A stretch of DNA of 64,000 nucleotides from Corallococcus macrosporus DSM 14697 (lineage in GTDB: Bacteria; Myxococcota; Myxococcia; Myxococcales; Myxococcaceae), in the NCBI RefSeq assembly GCF_002305895.1, contig NZ_CP022203.1, positions 124,001-188,000 on the forward strand, read 5' to 3'. Positions 35,077-44,718 of the stretch are shown in pieces. Below the pieces are notes generated by a model, which had not been told where the DNA came from, ran no database searches, and was given only the letters and a program-made list of their open reading frames with translations. The stretch's first letter is position 1; the number at the start of each line of letters is the position of its first letter. Made by a program: the position numbers and the translations under genes.

Positions 35077-36330
35077 ATGCCCGAGAAAAAGAACCCCAAT
35101 CACATCCGCCTCACCTCGCACCCGGATGGTGACGTCCCCAGCGTCCCCATCCGCTGGGGAGACGGCGAGCCGACGCGCCGGGGCCCCGTCGTCGCCACGC
35201 TCACCGAGCCCGGGCACCGCAACGTCATTGGCACGCACGCCGGCGCCTACGCGGTGTACCGCGCGCTGGCCGTGGCCGCGGGCATGCTGCCGCAGGACCA
35301 CCGCGCGGACCTGAAGAACACCGCGCCCGCCGCGCAGGTGGGGCCCCATCCGTCGTGGAGCAACCCGGAGCGCATCGTCTCGCTGGACCCGTGGGGCGCC
35401 ATCGCGCCTCAGGCCTTCCGGGCATACGCGGAGCAGGGCATCGACTTCCGGCCCACCATCGCCGTCACCAAGGCGCACATCAACTTCCCCGAGGTGCGCG
35501 ACGCCATTGACGCCGGGCGCCTGAAGCCGGACGGGGACCTGCTGCGCGACAACGGCGACATCAAGGTGACCAAGGCCGCGGTGGACCCGGTGTGGTACCT
35601 GCCGGGCATCGCGAAGCGCTTCGGCATGACGGAGAGCGCGCTGCGCCGCGGCCTCTTCGAGCAGACGGGCGGCATGTTCCCGGAGCTGATTACGCGCCCG
35701 GACCTGCACGTCTTCCTGCCGCCCATCGGCGGGCTGACGCTGTACGTCTTCGGTGGCATCGAGACGCTGGCGGACCGCGACGTGCCGCTGACGGCGCGCG
35801 TGCATGACGAGTGCAACGGCTCCGACGTGTTCGGCAGCGACATCTGCACCTGCCGGCCCTACCTGGCGCACGGCATCGAGGAGTGCGTGCGCACGGCGCA
35901 GGCGGGCGGCGCGGGGCTCATCGTGTACCTGCGCAAGGAAGGCCGGGCGCTGGGCGAGGTGACGAAGTTCCTCGTGTACAACGCGCGCAAGCGGCAGGAG
36001 GGCGGCGACTCCGCGGCCACCTACTTCCAGCGCACCGAGTGCGTGGCCGGCGTGCAGGACATGCGCTTCCAGGAGCTGATGCCGGACGTGCTGCACTGGC
36101 TGGGCATCACCCGCATCCACCGCTTCGTGTCCATGAGCGACATGAAGCACGACGCGATTACGCGCTCGGGCATCGAAATCCTGGAGCGCGTCCCCATCCC
36201 CGACGAGCTCATCCCCGCCGACGCACAGGTGGAGATGGAGGCGAAGAAGGCGGCGGGCTACTTCACGCAGGGGCCGGTGGCGGACGCGGAGGAGCTGGCG
36301 CGGGTGAAGGGGCGGGGCCTCGATGTCTGA
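35077..36330 (+). CDS. GTP cyclohydrolase II homolog, URC1-like
   Basis: 417 residues, AAGGAGGG before the ATG at 35077. The zinc site is ECNGSDVFGSDICTC (about 244-258), Cys-x10-Cys-x-Cys, as in GTP cyclohydrolase II, followed by IVYLRKEGRALGE. The protein is about twice the length of bacterial RibA and has no DHBP synthase half, as in fungal URC1. It probably acts on a uracil-derived ribonucleotide in URC pyrimidine catabolism and not in riboflavin synthesis. It overlaps the DUF1688 gene by 8 bases. Confidence 0.85.
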   Translation: MPEKKNPNHIRLTSHPDGDVPSVPIRWGDGEPTRRGPVVATLTEPGHRNVIGTHAGAYAVYRALAVAAGMLPQDHRADLKNTAPAAQVGPHPSWSNPERIVSLDPWGAIAPQAFRAYAEQGIDFRPTIAVTKAHINFPEVRDAIDAGRLKPDGDLLRDNGDIKVTKAAVDPVWYLPGIAKRFGMTESALRRGLFEQTGGMFPELITRPDLHVFLPPIGGLTLYVFGGIETLADRDVPLTARVHDECNGSDVFGSDICTCRPYLAHGIEECVRTAQAGGAGLIVYLRKEGRALGEVTKFLVYNARKRQEGGDSAATYFQRTECVAGVQDMRFQELMPDVLHWLGITRIHRFVSMSDMKHDAITRSGIEILERVPIPDELIPADAQVEMEAKKAAGYFTQGPVADAEELARVKGRGLDV

Positions 36331-37534
36331 CTCGGCGCTGGCGAGGTCGGACCTCTCTCCCGCGGTGGCGTGGCTGCGCACGCCGTCCGCCATCCGCGAG
36401 CGGTGCCACCAGCTCCTCGACCTGGGGCTCGCGGGCAAGCTGGAGCACTTCCGCGTCGAGCCGTCGCGGCTGCCCATCGTGGTGGACACGGTGCTGCACG
36501 TGACGCGCGAGCACTACCCCACGCTGGACGTGCCGCTGCACAGCCGCTGGCGCCACTTCGACGTGGGCGGCGTGGCCCGCCTGGCGGAGCTGGAGTCACG
36601 GCTCAAGAGCGCCACCCTCCAGGAGCGGGCGCGCGCGAAGCTGGACCTGGTGGTGGTGAGCGTGCTGCTGGACGCGGGCAGCGGTCCGCAGTGGCGCTAC
36701 CAGGAGGCCGGCGGGAAGACGTGGGCGCGCTCCGAGGGGCTGGCCGTGGCCAGCTTCCGCATGTTCATGGAGGGGCGCTTCTCGTCGGACCCGGACCGGC
36801 CGCTGCGCGTGGACGCGGAGGCGCTGGGCCGGCTCACGCGGGAGGGGCTCGCGCGGGGCATGCAGGTGACGGACGCCAACCCGGTGGACGGGCTGGAGGG
36901 CCGGCTGCACCTGCTGCACGGCCTGGCGAAGGTGCTGCCCCGGCCGGGCGCGCTGCTGGACATCATCACCGCGCAGCACCGCAGCGTGCGCGCCGCGGAG
37001 CTGCTGGGGCTGGTGCTGGAGGTGCTGGGCCCCATCTGGCCCGGCCGGGTGATGGTGGACGCGGTGAACCTGGGCGATGTGTGGCCGCATCCCGCGCTGG
37101 GGCCGGTGGAGAGCCTGGAGGCGCTGGTGCCCTTCCACAAGCTGTCCCAATGGCTGACGTACTCGCTGGTGGAGCCGCTGTCCGAGGCGGGCGTGGTGGT
37201 GACGGAGCTGGACGGCCTCACCGGCCTGCCCGAGTACCGCAACGGCGGCCTGCTGGTGGACCTGGGCGTGCTGTCTCCGCTTGAGCCGCGCCTCTTCACG
37301 CAGTCCTTCCATCCGGGGGACGAGCCCATCGTGGAGTGGCGCGCGCTGACGGTGGCGCTGCTGGACCGGGTGGCGGCGCTGGTGCGCGGCCGGCTGGGCC
37401 TGAGCGCGGAGGAGCTGCCGCTGGGGAAGGTGCTCCAGGGCGGCACGTGGACGGCCGGCAGGCGCGTGGCGGCGGAGCGGCGCCCCGGTGGTGGGCCACC
37501 CATCCGCGTGGACAGTGACGGCACGGTGTTCTGA
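36323..37534 (+). CDS. DUF1688 protein, URC4 homolog
   Basis: 403 residues; the start ATG at 36323 lies inside the end of the upstream gene. It begins AVAWLRTPSAIRERCHQLLDLGL, contains FDVGGVARL and SVLLDAGSGPQWRY, and ends GRRVAAERRPGGGPPIRVDSDGTVF. These are hallmarks of DUF1688, the family of fungal URC4, which is required for uracil catabolism. The chemistry is not established. Its tight coupling with the RibA and Upp homologs is the best support for its role. Confidence 0.85.
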   Translation: MSDSALARSDLSPAVAWLRTPSAIRERCHQLLDLGLAGKLEHFRVEPSRLPIVVDTVLHVTREHYPTLDVPLHSRWRHFDVGGVARLAELESRLKSATLQERARAKLDLVVVSVLLDAGSGPQWRYQEAGGKTWARSEGLAVASFRMFMEGRFSSDPDRPLRVDAEALGRLTREGLARGMQVTDANPVDGLEGRLHLLHGLAKVLPRPGALLDIITAQHRSVRAAELLGLVLEVLGPIWPGRVMVDAVNLGDVWPHPALGPVESLEALVPFHKLSQWLTYSLVEPLSEAGVVVTELDGLTGLPEYRNGGLLVDLGVLSPLEPRLFTQSFHPGDEPIVEWRALTVALLDRVAALVRGRLGLSAEELPLGKVLQGGTWTAGRRVAAERRPGGGPPIRVDSDGTVF

Positions 37535-37546
37535 CGGGAGGACGCA

Positions 37547-38182
37547 ATGGAGTTTCCGAACTGCACGGTGGTGGACCACCCCCTGGTGAAGCACAAGCTC
37601 ACGCAGATGCGCCGGGTGGAGACGAGCACCGCCTCCTTCCGGGCGCTGCTCCAGGAGACCTCGCTGCTGCTCGCCTACGAGGCGCTGCGGGACTTGAAGG
37701 TGCGCGAGGAGGACATCCAGACGCCCATGGCGCGCACCACGGCGCCGGTGCTGGACGGCAAGAAGCTGGTGCTGGTGGCCATCATGCGCGCGGGGCAGGG
37801 CATCCTCGACGGGATGTTGCAGCTCGTGCCCTCCGCGCGCGTGGGGCACATCGGCCTGTACCGGGACCCGGAGACGCTGTCGCCGGTGGAGTACTACTAC
37901 CGCGTGCCCGGCCAGCTCGCGGACCGGGACGTGGTGGTGTGCGACCCGATGCTGGCCACGGGGAACTCGGCGGTGGCCGCGCTCCAGCGGCTCAAGAAGA
38001 GCAAGCCCGGCTCGCTGCGCTTCGTGTGCCTGCTGGCGTGCCCGGAGGGCCTGACGAACCTGCGCGAGCACCACCCGGACGTCCACGTCTACACCGCGGC
38101 GATTGACGAGCGGCTGGACGAGCACGGCTACATCCTTCCGGGCCTGGGCGACGCGGGCGACCGGCTCTTCGGGACGAAGTAG
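37547..38182 (+). CDS. upp: Uracil phosphoribosyltransferase (URC6-like)
   Basis: 211 residues, 12 bases after the DUF1688 gene. [18 protein letters not shown] is the hood/loop I region, [18 protein letters not shown] (about 126-143) the PRPP-binding loop, and [14 protein letters not shown] the uracil-binding C-terminus. It makes UMP from uracil and PRPP. In the URC pathway this first step primes uracil for ring opening. This is the last gene of the operon. Confidence 0.93.
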   Translation: MEFPNCTVVDHPLVKHKLTQMRRVETSTASFRALLQETSLLLAYEALRDLKVREEDIQTPMARTTAPVLDGKKLVLVAIMRAGQGILDGMLQLVPSARVGHIGLYRDPETLSPVEYYYRVPGQLADRDVVVCDPMLATGNSAVAALQRLKKSKPGSLRFVCLLACPEGLTNLREHHPDVHVYTAAIDERLDEHGYILPGLGDAGDRLFGTK

Positions 38183-38268
38183 CCCCACCGGTGACTTGGC
38201 CAGCGGCCGCGTCCGGGACAGGATGCGCGCCGCGGACGGGGCCGGCGCAATCGGTTGGGGAGTCGTCG

Positions 38269-38775
38269 ATGCAAGGAAGGCGTGTTCGTGCCTGGCTGGG
38301 CTGCGCCAGCGCACTGGTCCTGGGGCTGTCGGGGAGCGCTCGGGCGGAGTCGGTGCCGTGCGCGTGTACCACCTCGAACCAGAGCGTCGTCTCCGAGGTG
38401 CCGTGCCTCATCTTCCATGCGTCCGTCAGTTGCGGACAGAGCCTCGTTCGCAACGCCTGTGAGCAGACGGTGACGCTGGTCGACTGGCCGTTGTCGAGCT
38501 GTCCGCACAGCGTCTGCACCCAGGCGCTCGCGCCAGGTGAAGAGGTGGGCTTCATCTTCGGCAGGGAGGAGTTCGAGACCAACCGGGTCGCCGAGCAGTC
38601 CCACACGGTGCGCATGGACGGAGTGGACCAGCCGCTCACCATCAGCGCGGAGGTGACGTGCAGGGACGACCCTGCTTCCAGCGGAATGGGCTGCGCCGCG
38701 GCGCCTGGTGCCTTGGGCGCGGTGGGGGTGGCGCTGCTCGCGGGCGCGGTGATGCGCCGGCGCCGTGGGGCTTGA
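38269..38775 (+). CDS. Exported protein with MYXO-CTERM-like anchor
   Basis: 168 residues from the ATG at 38269. A signal peptide ends SARA. The mature part has many cysteines (CACTTS, PCLIF, SCGQS, NACEQ, SSCPHSVC), suggesting a disulfide-rich exported domain. The C-terminus GMGCAAAPGALGAVGVALLAGAVMRRRRGA has the Gly-Cys, hydrophobic span, and Arg cluster of a MYXO-CTERM sorting tail, which anchors proteins at the surface of myxobacteria. Confidence 0.7.
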   Translation: MQGRRVRAWLGCASALVLGLSGSARAESVPCACTTSNQSVVSEVPCLIFHASVSCGQSLVRNACEQTVTLVDWPLSSCPHSVCTQALAPGEEVGFIFGREEFETNRVAEQSHTVRMDGVDQPLTISAEVTCRDDPASSGMGCAAAPGALGAVGVALLAGAVMRRRRGA

Positions 38776-38856
38776 GCGCAGGCCCTGGGCAGCGCTGTCC
38801 ATCCTGAAGGCCGGGCGTCGCGTCGGGCACGGCCGTGTTGGAGGCAGGCCGCTCGC

Positions 38857-39441
38857 TCACGGGCCCCTTGCGCCCTGCCCTTGTCGCGGAGGCGCGCTCC
38901 GCCCGGCGGCCCGTGCATCCCCTCCGGGCCGGAGTTCATTCACCTCCCACGGTGAGCGCTTCGGCCCGCGCAGCGCGGCGATGTCCTCCGGGACATACAG
39001 GCGCGTCCCGGAGGGCGGCGTGTTGCCGAAGTGGGTGAGGACGTGGTTCAGCACCGCGGCCAGCTCCACGTCCTGGAGGTGGGCCATGTCGGGCATGGGC
39101 GCGCCCCAACGAGGGCTCGTCAGGCCGTGCAGGTGCAGCTCCACCAGGTACTCGCGTCCGCCTGGCGCGGCGAAGAGGCGCGCGGTGTCGGTGAGGCCGG
39201 GGTACTGGTCCCAGCCCTTGCCCTCCTGGCCGTGGCAGTTCTGGCAGTTGCGCACGTAGGCGTGTTCACCCAGCTCCCGCCATTCGAATTCGTGCGCGGG
39301 CGCGGGCTCGTAGCGGGCCAGCGCCGCGTGCTCGTCGGTGAGCACGAGCTGCGCGGTGCGCATCCAGGCGAACAGCGCGGAGCCCAGGATGAGCAGCGCG
39401 GCGATGGTGTAGGTGGCGACGTTCGCCACGAGGTGTCGCAT
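38857..39441 (-). CDS. Membrane-anchored monohaem cytochrome c
   Basis: 194 residues. One N-terminal membrane helix (about 10-27), then CQNCH (66-70) and a distal Met in WGAPMPDM (Met116 or 119). It is 18 bases downstream of the flavocytochrome gene and likely delivers or takes electrons for it. The tail is basic and Pro/Gly-rich. Confidence 0.85.
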   Translation of the reverse strand: MRHLVANVATYTIAALLILGSALFAWMRTAQLVLTDEHAALARYEPAPAHEFEWRELGEHAYVRNCQNCHGQEGKGWDQYPGLTDTARLFAAPGGREYLVELHLHGLTSPRWGAPMPDMAHLQDVELAAVLNHVLTHFGNTPPSGTRLYVPEDIAALRGPKRSPWEVNELRPGGDARAAGRSAPPRQGQGARGP

Positions 39442-39459
39442 GGTGGGGAAGGCTCCGGC

Positions 39460-40776
39460 CTAGGCGAGGTTGAACTTCTCGAGGTGGATGCGGGCCTCGG
39501 GGACGTCCCGCTCCTGGAGGGCTTCGTGCACCGCCGCCATCATGGGCGGCGGTCCGCAGATGAAGAAGAACCGCGCCAGCTTCTCCTTCGGCAGGTGCCG
39601 GTCCAGCACCTCGCCCGTGAGCACGCCGCGCTCTCCCTTCCAGTCCTCCGCGGGCTCCTTGAGGACGTAGACGCAGTGGAGGTCCATCTTCACCTCCAGT
39701 TCGGCCAGGGCTTCGCGGAAGGCCAGGCTGTCCCAGTCCGTGTCGGCGTAGAAGAGCGTGACGGGCCGGGGGTCCTCGCGGTCCGCCATGGTGCGCAGGA
39801 AGGAGAGGATGGGGGTGATGCCCACGCCGCCGGCGATGAACACGTAGCCCACGGCCGGATAGCGGTCGATGCTGAAGGCGCCGTGGGGGCCGTCGAGGAA
39901 CGCGCGGGTGCCCGGGGGCACGTCGCCAATGCGCCCGCTGAAGTCGCCCAGCGCCTTGATGCCGAACTCCAGCCGGTCCGAGCGCTCGGCGCTGGAGGAG
40001 AAGCTGAAGGGGTGCTCCTCCAGCGTGAAGGGCGTGCCCTCCAGCTTGAGCCACGCGAACTGGCCCGGGGCGAAGGCCATGCGGTGGTTGCCCACGGGCT
40101 CCAGCACCAGGGCGTGGGTGCCGCCGCGCTCGGGGCGGACCTCCGCGACGCGCCAGTGGTAGTTGCGCTGCCACGCGGGGCGCAGGACGCGCAGGTAGAC
40201 GACGAGCCCCACCATGGCCGCGGACGTCGCCACCCAGATGGCGTGCTTCCACAAGGTGTTGGTGTACAGGCCCGCCATGGAGACGTGGAGCTGGGCGAAG
40301 ACGATGGCCGCCACGCCCAGCAGCAGGTGCAAGAGGCGCCAGCGCTCGTAGCTGAGCTTGAGGCGCTCGCGGAACAGCGAGGACACCACCAGCGTGACCA
40401 GCATCAGCACGCTCAGCAGCGCGCAGCGGCTGGCCCAGTTCCCGCCCAGGGGGTTGAGCAGCTTCAGCCGGGACGGGTTGTCGATGACGATGATGAGCGG
40501 GTGCGCCAGCACGAGGCACACGGCGACCAGGGCAATCTGCCGGTGGTACTGGAGGATGATGTCGATGCCGTAGGGCGCGGTGAGGCGCTTGAAGCGCGCG
40601 ATGAGCACGAACTGCACGGCAATCTGCGTCAGCCCCACGAAGCCCAGCGCCACGGACAGTTCCAGCCAGAAGGACCGCCCGGACGGCGCCGGGGGGATGA
40701 GCATCAGGAAGACGGGAACCAGCACGACCAGGAGGTAGAGGCTGATCCAGAAGAAGCCAGACATCACGCGGTTCAT
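39460..40776 (-). CDS. Ferric reductase-like transmembrane FAD/NAD(P) oxidoreductase
   Basis: 438 residues. The first 220 have about six membrane helices with His pairs for haem (DIILQYHRQIAL, VLAHPL, LLHLLLG, LHVSMAG). Then come an FAD domain (HPFSFSSSAE) and an NAD(P) domain (FIAGGVGITPILSFL, FFFICGPPPMMAAV). This is the ferric reductase/NOX-like layout. With the cytochrome c it forms a two-gene electron transfer operon. Confidence 0.85.
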   Translation of the reverse strand: MNRVMSGFFWISLYLLVVLVPVFLMLIPPAPSGRSFWLELSVALGFVGLTQIAVQFVLIARFKRLTAPYGIDIILQYHRQIALVAVCLVLAHPLIIVIDNPSRLKLLNPLGGNWASRCALLSVLMLVTLVVSSLFRERLKLSYERWRLLHLLLGVAAIVFAQLHVSMAGLYTNTLWKHAIWVATSAAMVGLVVYLRVLRPAWQRNYHWRVAEVRPERGGTHALVLEPVGNHRMAFAPGQFAWLKLEGTPFTLEEHPFSFSSSAERSDRLEFGIKALGDFSGRIGDVPPGTRAFLDGPHGAFSIDRYPAVGYVFIAGGVGITPILSFLRTMADREDPRPVTLFYADTDWDSLAFREALAELEVKMDLHCVYVLKEPAEDWKGERGVLTGEVLDRHLPKEKLARFFFICGPPPMMAAVHEALQERDVPEARIHLEKFNLA

Positions 40777-40979
40777 GCGGAAACTCCCATCAGGCCCCGT
40801 AGCCCGGGCGCGGGCCGCCGGGAACGTGGAAGCGGGCGGGTGTCACATGCATTGTTCACGGGGTGACCGGAGGCCTCCTTCCCTGCGACCAGGCGTGCGG
40901 GCCCCGGGCTCCCCTGGCCCCACCGCGGGGTCGTGCGCACTGTTCGGGCAGGACGCAACCCAGGAGAGGAGATTCGACG

Positions 40980-41201
40980 ATGGCCGAGCAGCGCACGCCG
41001 AAGTCACGAGACGCGTCCGGCTCCCCGCAGCCGGACACGCGCCTGCGTGAGGCGATGAACGACCCGGAGACGGCGCGGCGGGACGCGGAGGACCGGGAGG
41101 TGACGAACGAGGCCCACCGCTGGGGCGAGGAGGGCAGCTCGCGCGAGGAGCGCGGCTACCCCCGCGAGGGGGACACGGGCAGCGACAAGGGCAAGCCGTA
41201 G
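40980..41201 (+). CDS. Small hydrophilic protein of unknown function
   Basis: 73 residues with GGAGAGGAG upstream of the ATG at 40980. The protein is rich in Arg, Glu, Asp and Gly, with no hydrophobic stretch, and looks largely disordered (DREVTNEAHRWGEEGSSREERGYP). No family is recognised; it may be a stress or desiccation-type protein. Confidence 0.6.
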   Translation: MAEQRTPKSRDASGSPQPDTRLREAMNDPETARRDAEDREVTNEAHRWGEEGSSREERGYPREGDTGSDKGKP

Positions 41202-41255
41202 CCGCCGACATGGGGTCCTTCCAGGGGGCCCGGGTGTCTGGATTAGGCTGGAGGC

Positions 41256-42578
41256 GTGTCCGCCTCCGTCCTGCTGCTGCTTCCCCTGCTGTGTGCCTCC
41301 GCCCCCACGCGCGTGGAGCTGGTGTTTGGTGGGGACGTGATTCCCCACGGTGAGGTCAAGGAGGTCGCGAGGCTGCACGCGCGCACCGGGGCGCCGCCGC
41401 CGGGAGGAGGCCGGGCGCCCTCGCTCAACCATGAGGGGTGGGACCACGTCTTCGGTCCCATCGCGGACGTGCTGCGGACCGCGGACGTGGGCGTGGTGAA
41501 TCTGGAGACGCCCGTCACGGACAACAAGAAGGCCGTGGCGAAGGAGCTGTTGTTCAACGCGCCTTCGGCGATGGCGCATGCGTTGGCCTCGGCCGGGGTG
41601 AAGGTGGTGTCCACCGCGAACAACCACGCGAGGGACCAGCACCCCGCGGGCATCGTGGAGACGCTGCGGCACCTGGACGCGGCGGGCATCCGTCACACGG
41701 GCACGGGGGCGACGCGGGAGTCCGCGTGGGAGCCCGCGTTCGTGGACGTGCGAGGCGTGAAGGTGGGGTTCCTGTCCTTCACGCGCCTGCTCAATGGCTT
41801 CAGCAACCCGAAGGACGCCCAGGCGCCGCACGTCGCGCTGGTGCCGTACGCCCAGCCCGAGGCGCACCGGGGCGTCTCCTCCGAGCAGGCGGTGGAGGCC
41901 GTGCGCGCGGCGGCGGCGCGGTGTGACGCGCTCATCGTGCTGGTGCACTGGGGGACGGAGTACAAGGTGGCGCCGCGTCCGGAGGACCGCGCGCTGGGCC
42001 GCGCGCTGCTGGACGCGGGGGCGCGGGCGGTCATCGGGCACCATCCGCACGTGCTCCAGCCGCTGGAGGCGTATCAGACGGTGGATGGGCGCAAGGGGCT
42101 CATCGCGTATTCGCTGGGCAACCTGGTGGCGAACCAGGACCGCTTCTACCGGCACGCGCCGGGGGCGAAGAGCGCTGGGGGCGACCGGCGGGACTCCGTG
42201 TTGCTGCGGGTGTCGCTGGTGCGGCCCATGCCGGGCGTGTCGGTGGCGTTGGAGGAGGTGTCGGTGCTGCCGGTGTGGATTGAGAACAACGCGGTGGGGC
42301 GTGCGCGCAAGGAGCCGCGGAACATCCAGCCGGTGCTCATCGACCGGGAGGTGGAGGCGGTGACGGAGCGGCTGGCGGTGCTGGCGGCGCGCCCTGGGCC
42401 GCTGGACAAGGAGACGCGCGCGCAGAAGGCGCTGCTGGAGCGGCGGCTGGCGGGCTCGAAGCAGCGGCGCGAGCGCATCCTCCGCATGCTGCCGGAAGGG
42501 TTCGCGGTGGCGTCACCCGAGCTGCGTCAGCGTGGGCCGGAGGCCGGGCCTCCGGGGCGGTTGGCCTCACAGCCTTGA
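41256..42578 (+). CDS. CapA-family (poly-gamma-glutamate synthesis-like) metallophosphatase
   Basis: 440 residues from a GTG at 41256. A short signal peptide is followed by LVFGGDVIPHG, then VGVVNLETPVTD, STANNHARDQ, LIVLVHWGTEY and VIGHHPHVLQP, all metal-binding loops of the CapA/PGA_cap fold. No capB/C genes are adjacent, so a capsule role is not supported. It is probably a periplasmic phosphoesterase of unknown substrate. Confidence 0.85.
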   Translation: MSASVLLLLPLLCASAPTRVELVFGGDVIPHGEVKEVARLHARTGAPPPGGGRAPSLNHEGWDHVFGPIADVLRTADVGVVNLETPVTDNKKAVAKELLFNAPSAMAHALASAGVKVVSTANNHARDQHPAGIVETLRHLDAAGIRHTGTGATRESAWEPAFVDVRGVKVGFLSFTRLLNGFSNPKDAQAPHVALVPYAQPEAHRGVSSEQAVEAVRAAAARCDALIVLVHWGTEYKVAPRPEDRALGRALLDAGARAVIGHHPHVLQPLEAYQTVDGRKGLIAYSLGNLVANQDRFYRHAPGAKSAGGDRRDSVLLRVSLVRPMPGVSVALEEVSVLPVWIENNAVGRARKEPRNIQPVLIDREVEAVTERLAVLAARPGPLDKETRAQKALLERRLAGSKQRRERILRMLPEGFAVASPELRQRGPEAGPPGRLASQP

Positions 42579-42696
42579 CGGTAAAGGCACACGCCGGTGT
42601 GCCTGTGGGGCTGTCCATGTCCTTGCACTTGGACGGACTCCAGGGTGAGTCGGCTTCTGAGCAGGTCATGACTGGGGTTGGGTTAGAGTGCACCCC

Positions 42697-44715
42697 ATGC
42701 GTCAATCCGCCATTCTCCTCCTGCCTCTGGTGTTGCTGGCTTGCAAGAAGGACTCGGAAGCGCCGGGCCCGAAGGAGGCCGCGGTCCACGTCAAGATTGG
42801 CCACCACGAGAACTTCAGCCAGGGTTGCATCACGGTGGAGGCCCACGGCGGTACGGGCGAGACGTTGCTCGCTGAGTTCGAGGAGCCCGCTCAATTCGAT
42901 ACCAACGACCCGGTGCTGAACGTCGCCATCTTCCGCAAAGCGGACTGGGGGCGGGACGTCGAAGTCACCGTCAGGGCTTTCGAGAAGGGGTGCGCAGCCG
43001 AGCAGTTGGTGGATGAGCGGACGAGGACCTTCAGCTTCGCCTCTGCCGGTCGGCAGGAATGGGTGCTCGACAACCTGCACACCGATGACGAGGACGGTGA
43101 CGGCTTCGTCTCACGGGGCGGCCCGATGAATCGGGGGACGGACTGCGATGCCCTGCGAGCGACGGCTTTCCCTGGCGCGCCGGAGCTCTGTAACGGCCTG
43201 GATGACGACTGCGACGGCCAGAAGGAAGTGGGTGTGGTCAACAGGTTCTGGTACCTGGACCAAGACCGCGACAGCTTTGGCCGCGATGGGCCCGGCACGG
43301 AGGCTTGTGACCCGCCGAGCGAGCTTCATGTCGAGGTGACGGGGGATTGTGACGACGAGCGCGCCGACATCCATCCCAACATCGTGGAGGCGTGCAACGG
43401 CTTGGATGACAACTGTGGCGGCGGCATCGACGAGTTGTTCACCGATGGGCCACGAGCGCTGGGAGCGTCGTGCACGGAGGCCTGCAATGGGACGTATGCA
43501 TGCAACTCCGCGGGGACGGGGACGGAATGCGTGGGCACGCCACCGGCGCAACTCTTCGCGGACGAGGACAGCGACGGTGAAGGAGAGAAGGACAGCGAGC
43601 CGATGGGCACGCTGTGTCCTGGCGCGCCGCTGCCTCCGATGATGTCGGCGAACACGTTGGATTGTGATGACGCTGACAGCGCCACGAGCAGTCAAGGCAC
43701 GGAGGTCTGCGACGGCCTGGACAACGACTGCGATGGCCTGGTGGATGAGGGGATTCCCTGCGGCGAGTTGCGGCTGGTCACCGATGATGCGCTGGAGGAG
43801 CGTGATTGGCAGTCGGTGGCTGTACACCCGAGTGGTTACCCAGTGTGGGTGGCGGGACTGAGGGGCAAGCTGGCGGTGAAGATGGACGCAGATTCACCAT
43901 TCGTGAGCCACGACACGACTACGGTCACTCGGTGTGGGGTGGAAGGCAACTTGGTGGATTTACACGCAATGTGGGCGAACCCTGATAACGGCTACGGTAT
44001 CCTGGCAGGTCAGGGCGGTTGGCATGGCGAGCATAACGGAGGTTCTTGTGACATTTTTCAGCAGCAGTTCGCCCTGAGCGCGAGTGAACACATCTCAGGT
44101 GTTGTTGGAGTGGGAGTTCCAGCTCAAATATTCTCGGTTTCAACGGTAGGGCATTTGTATGAGTGGACGGCCAATGCCATGCGCCACGATTCGTCCGGTC
44201 GGTACTGGGGACTTCATTCGATTGGTCCGGATACATTGATTGCCGTGGGCTCGACTGGGGAGTCACCGCCGTTGACGCCGATGGTCAATCGCTACAGTCG
44301 GATGGACTGGGGCGCTCCTTCAACACAAGTCCTCCAGGGTATTGAAGGCTACAATGGGAGCTTGCGTGCTGTATGGGCCGCAAACGCGGAGCTCATCTAC
44401 GCGGTGGGAGACGCTGGTCTGGTGGTGAAAGGCACGGGGCAGTCGCCAAGCTGGACGCGGGTGCCTTCTCCGTCGGAGGCCGTGGTCGATTACGTGAGTG
44501 TGGCCGTGCCACCCAACACCGAAAATGCGTACGTCGTTGGCAATGAGGGCACCGTGGGTCACCTGCACCGGCTGACTCCACATGGCTGGGCCAAGGCTCC
44601 GGCCTTCGCCTCGGGCGCACCAGCGGCGCCCCTCCGCGACCTCGCCATGACCTCCGCCGGAGACTTCTGGATCGTCGGAGACGACGGCCACGTCTACCAC
44701 TTCCCCGAACCATAG
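42697..44715 (+). CDS. MopE-like lipoprotein with Cys/Asp metal-binding repeats
   Basis: 672 residues from the ATG at 42697. Lipobox LLAC. The middle has three MopE-type repeats: ELCNGLDDDCDG, EACNGLDDNCGGGIDE and EVCDGLDNDCDGLVDEG, each preceded by a DCD motif. These are proposed to bind metals such as copper or calcium. The second half has beta-propeller-like blades (LIAVGSTG; IYAVGDAGLVVKGT; AYVVGNEGTVGHL; FWIVGDDGHVYHF). It is a surface lipoprotein of a family that is abundant in myxobacteria. Confidence 0.8.
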   Translation: MRQSAILLLPLVLLACKKDSEAPGPKEAAVHVKIGHHENFSQGCITVEAHGGTGETLLAEFEEPAQFDTNDPVLNVAIFRKADWGRDVEVTVRAFEKGCAAEQLVDERTRTFSFASAGRQEWVLDNLHTDDEDGDGFVSRGGPMNRGTDCDALRATAFPGAPELCNGLDDDCDGQKEVGVVNRFWYLDQDRDSFGRDGPGTEACDPPSELHVEVTGDCDDERADIHPNIVEACNGLDDNCGGGIDELFTDGPRALGASCTEACNGTYACNSAGTGTECVGTPPAQLFADEDSDGEGEKDSEPMGTLCPGAPLPPMMSANTLDCDDADSATSSQGTEVCDGLDNDCDGLVDEGIPCGELRLVTDDALEERDWQSVAVHPSGYPVWVAGLRGKLAVKMDADSPFVSHDTTTVTRCGVEGNLVDLHAMWANPDNGYGILAGQGGWHGEHNGGSCDIFQQQFALSASEHISGVVGVGVPAQIFSVSTVGHLYEWTANAMRHDSSGRYWGLHSIGPDTLIAVGSTGESPPLTPMVNRYSRMDWGAPSTQVLQGIEGYNGSLRAVWAANAELIYAVGDAGLVVKGTGQSPSWTRVPSPSEAVVDYVSVAVPPNTENAYVVGNEGTVGHLHRLTPHGWAKAPAFASGAPAAPLRDLAMTSAGDFWIVGDDGHVYHFPEP

Positions 44716-44718
44716 CCC

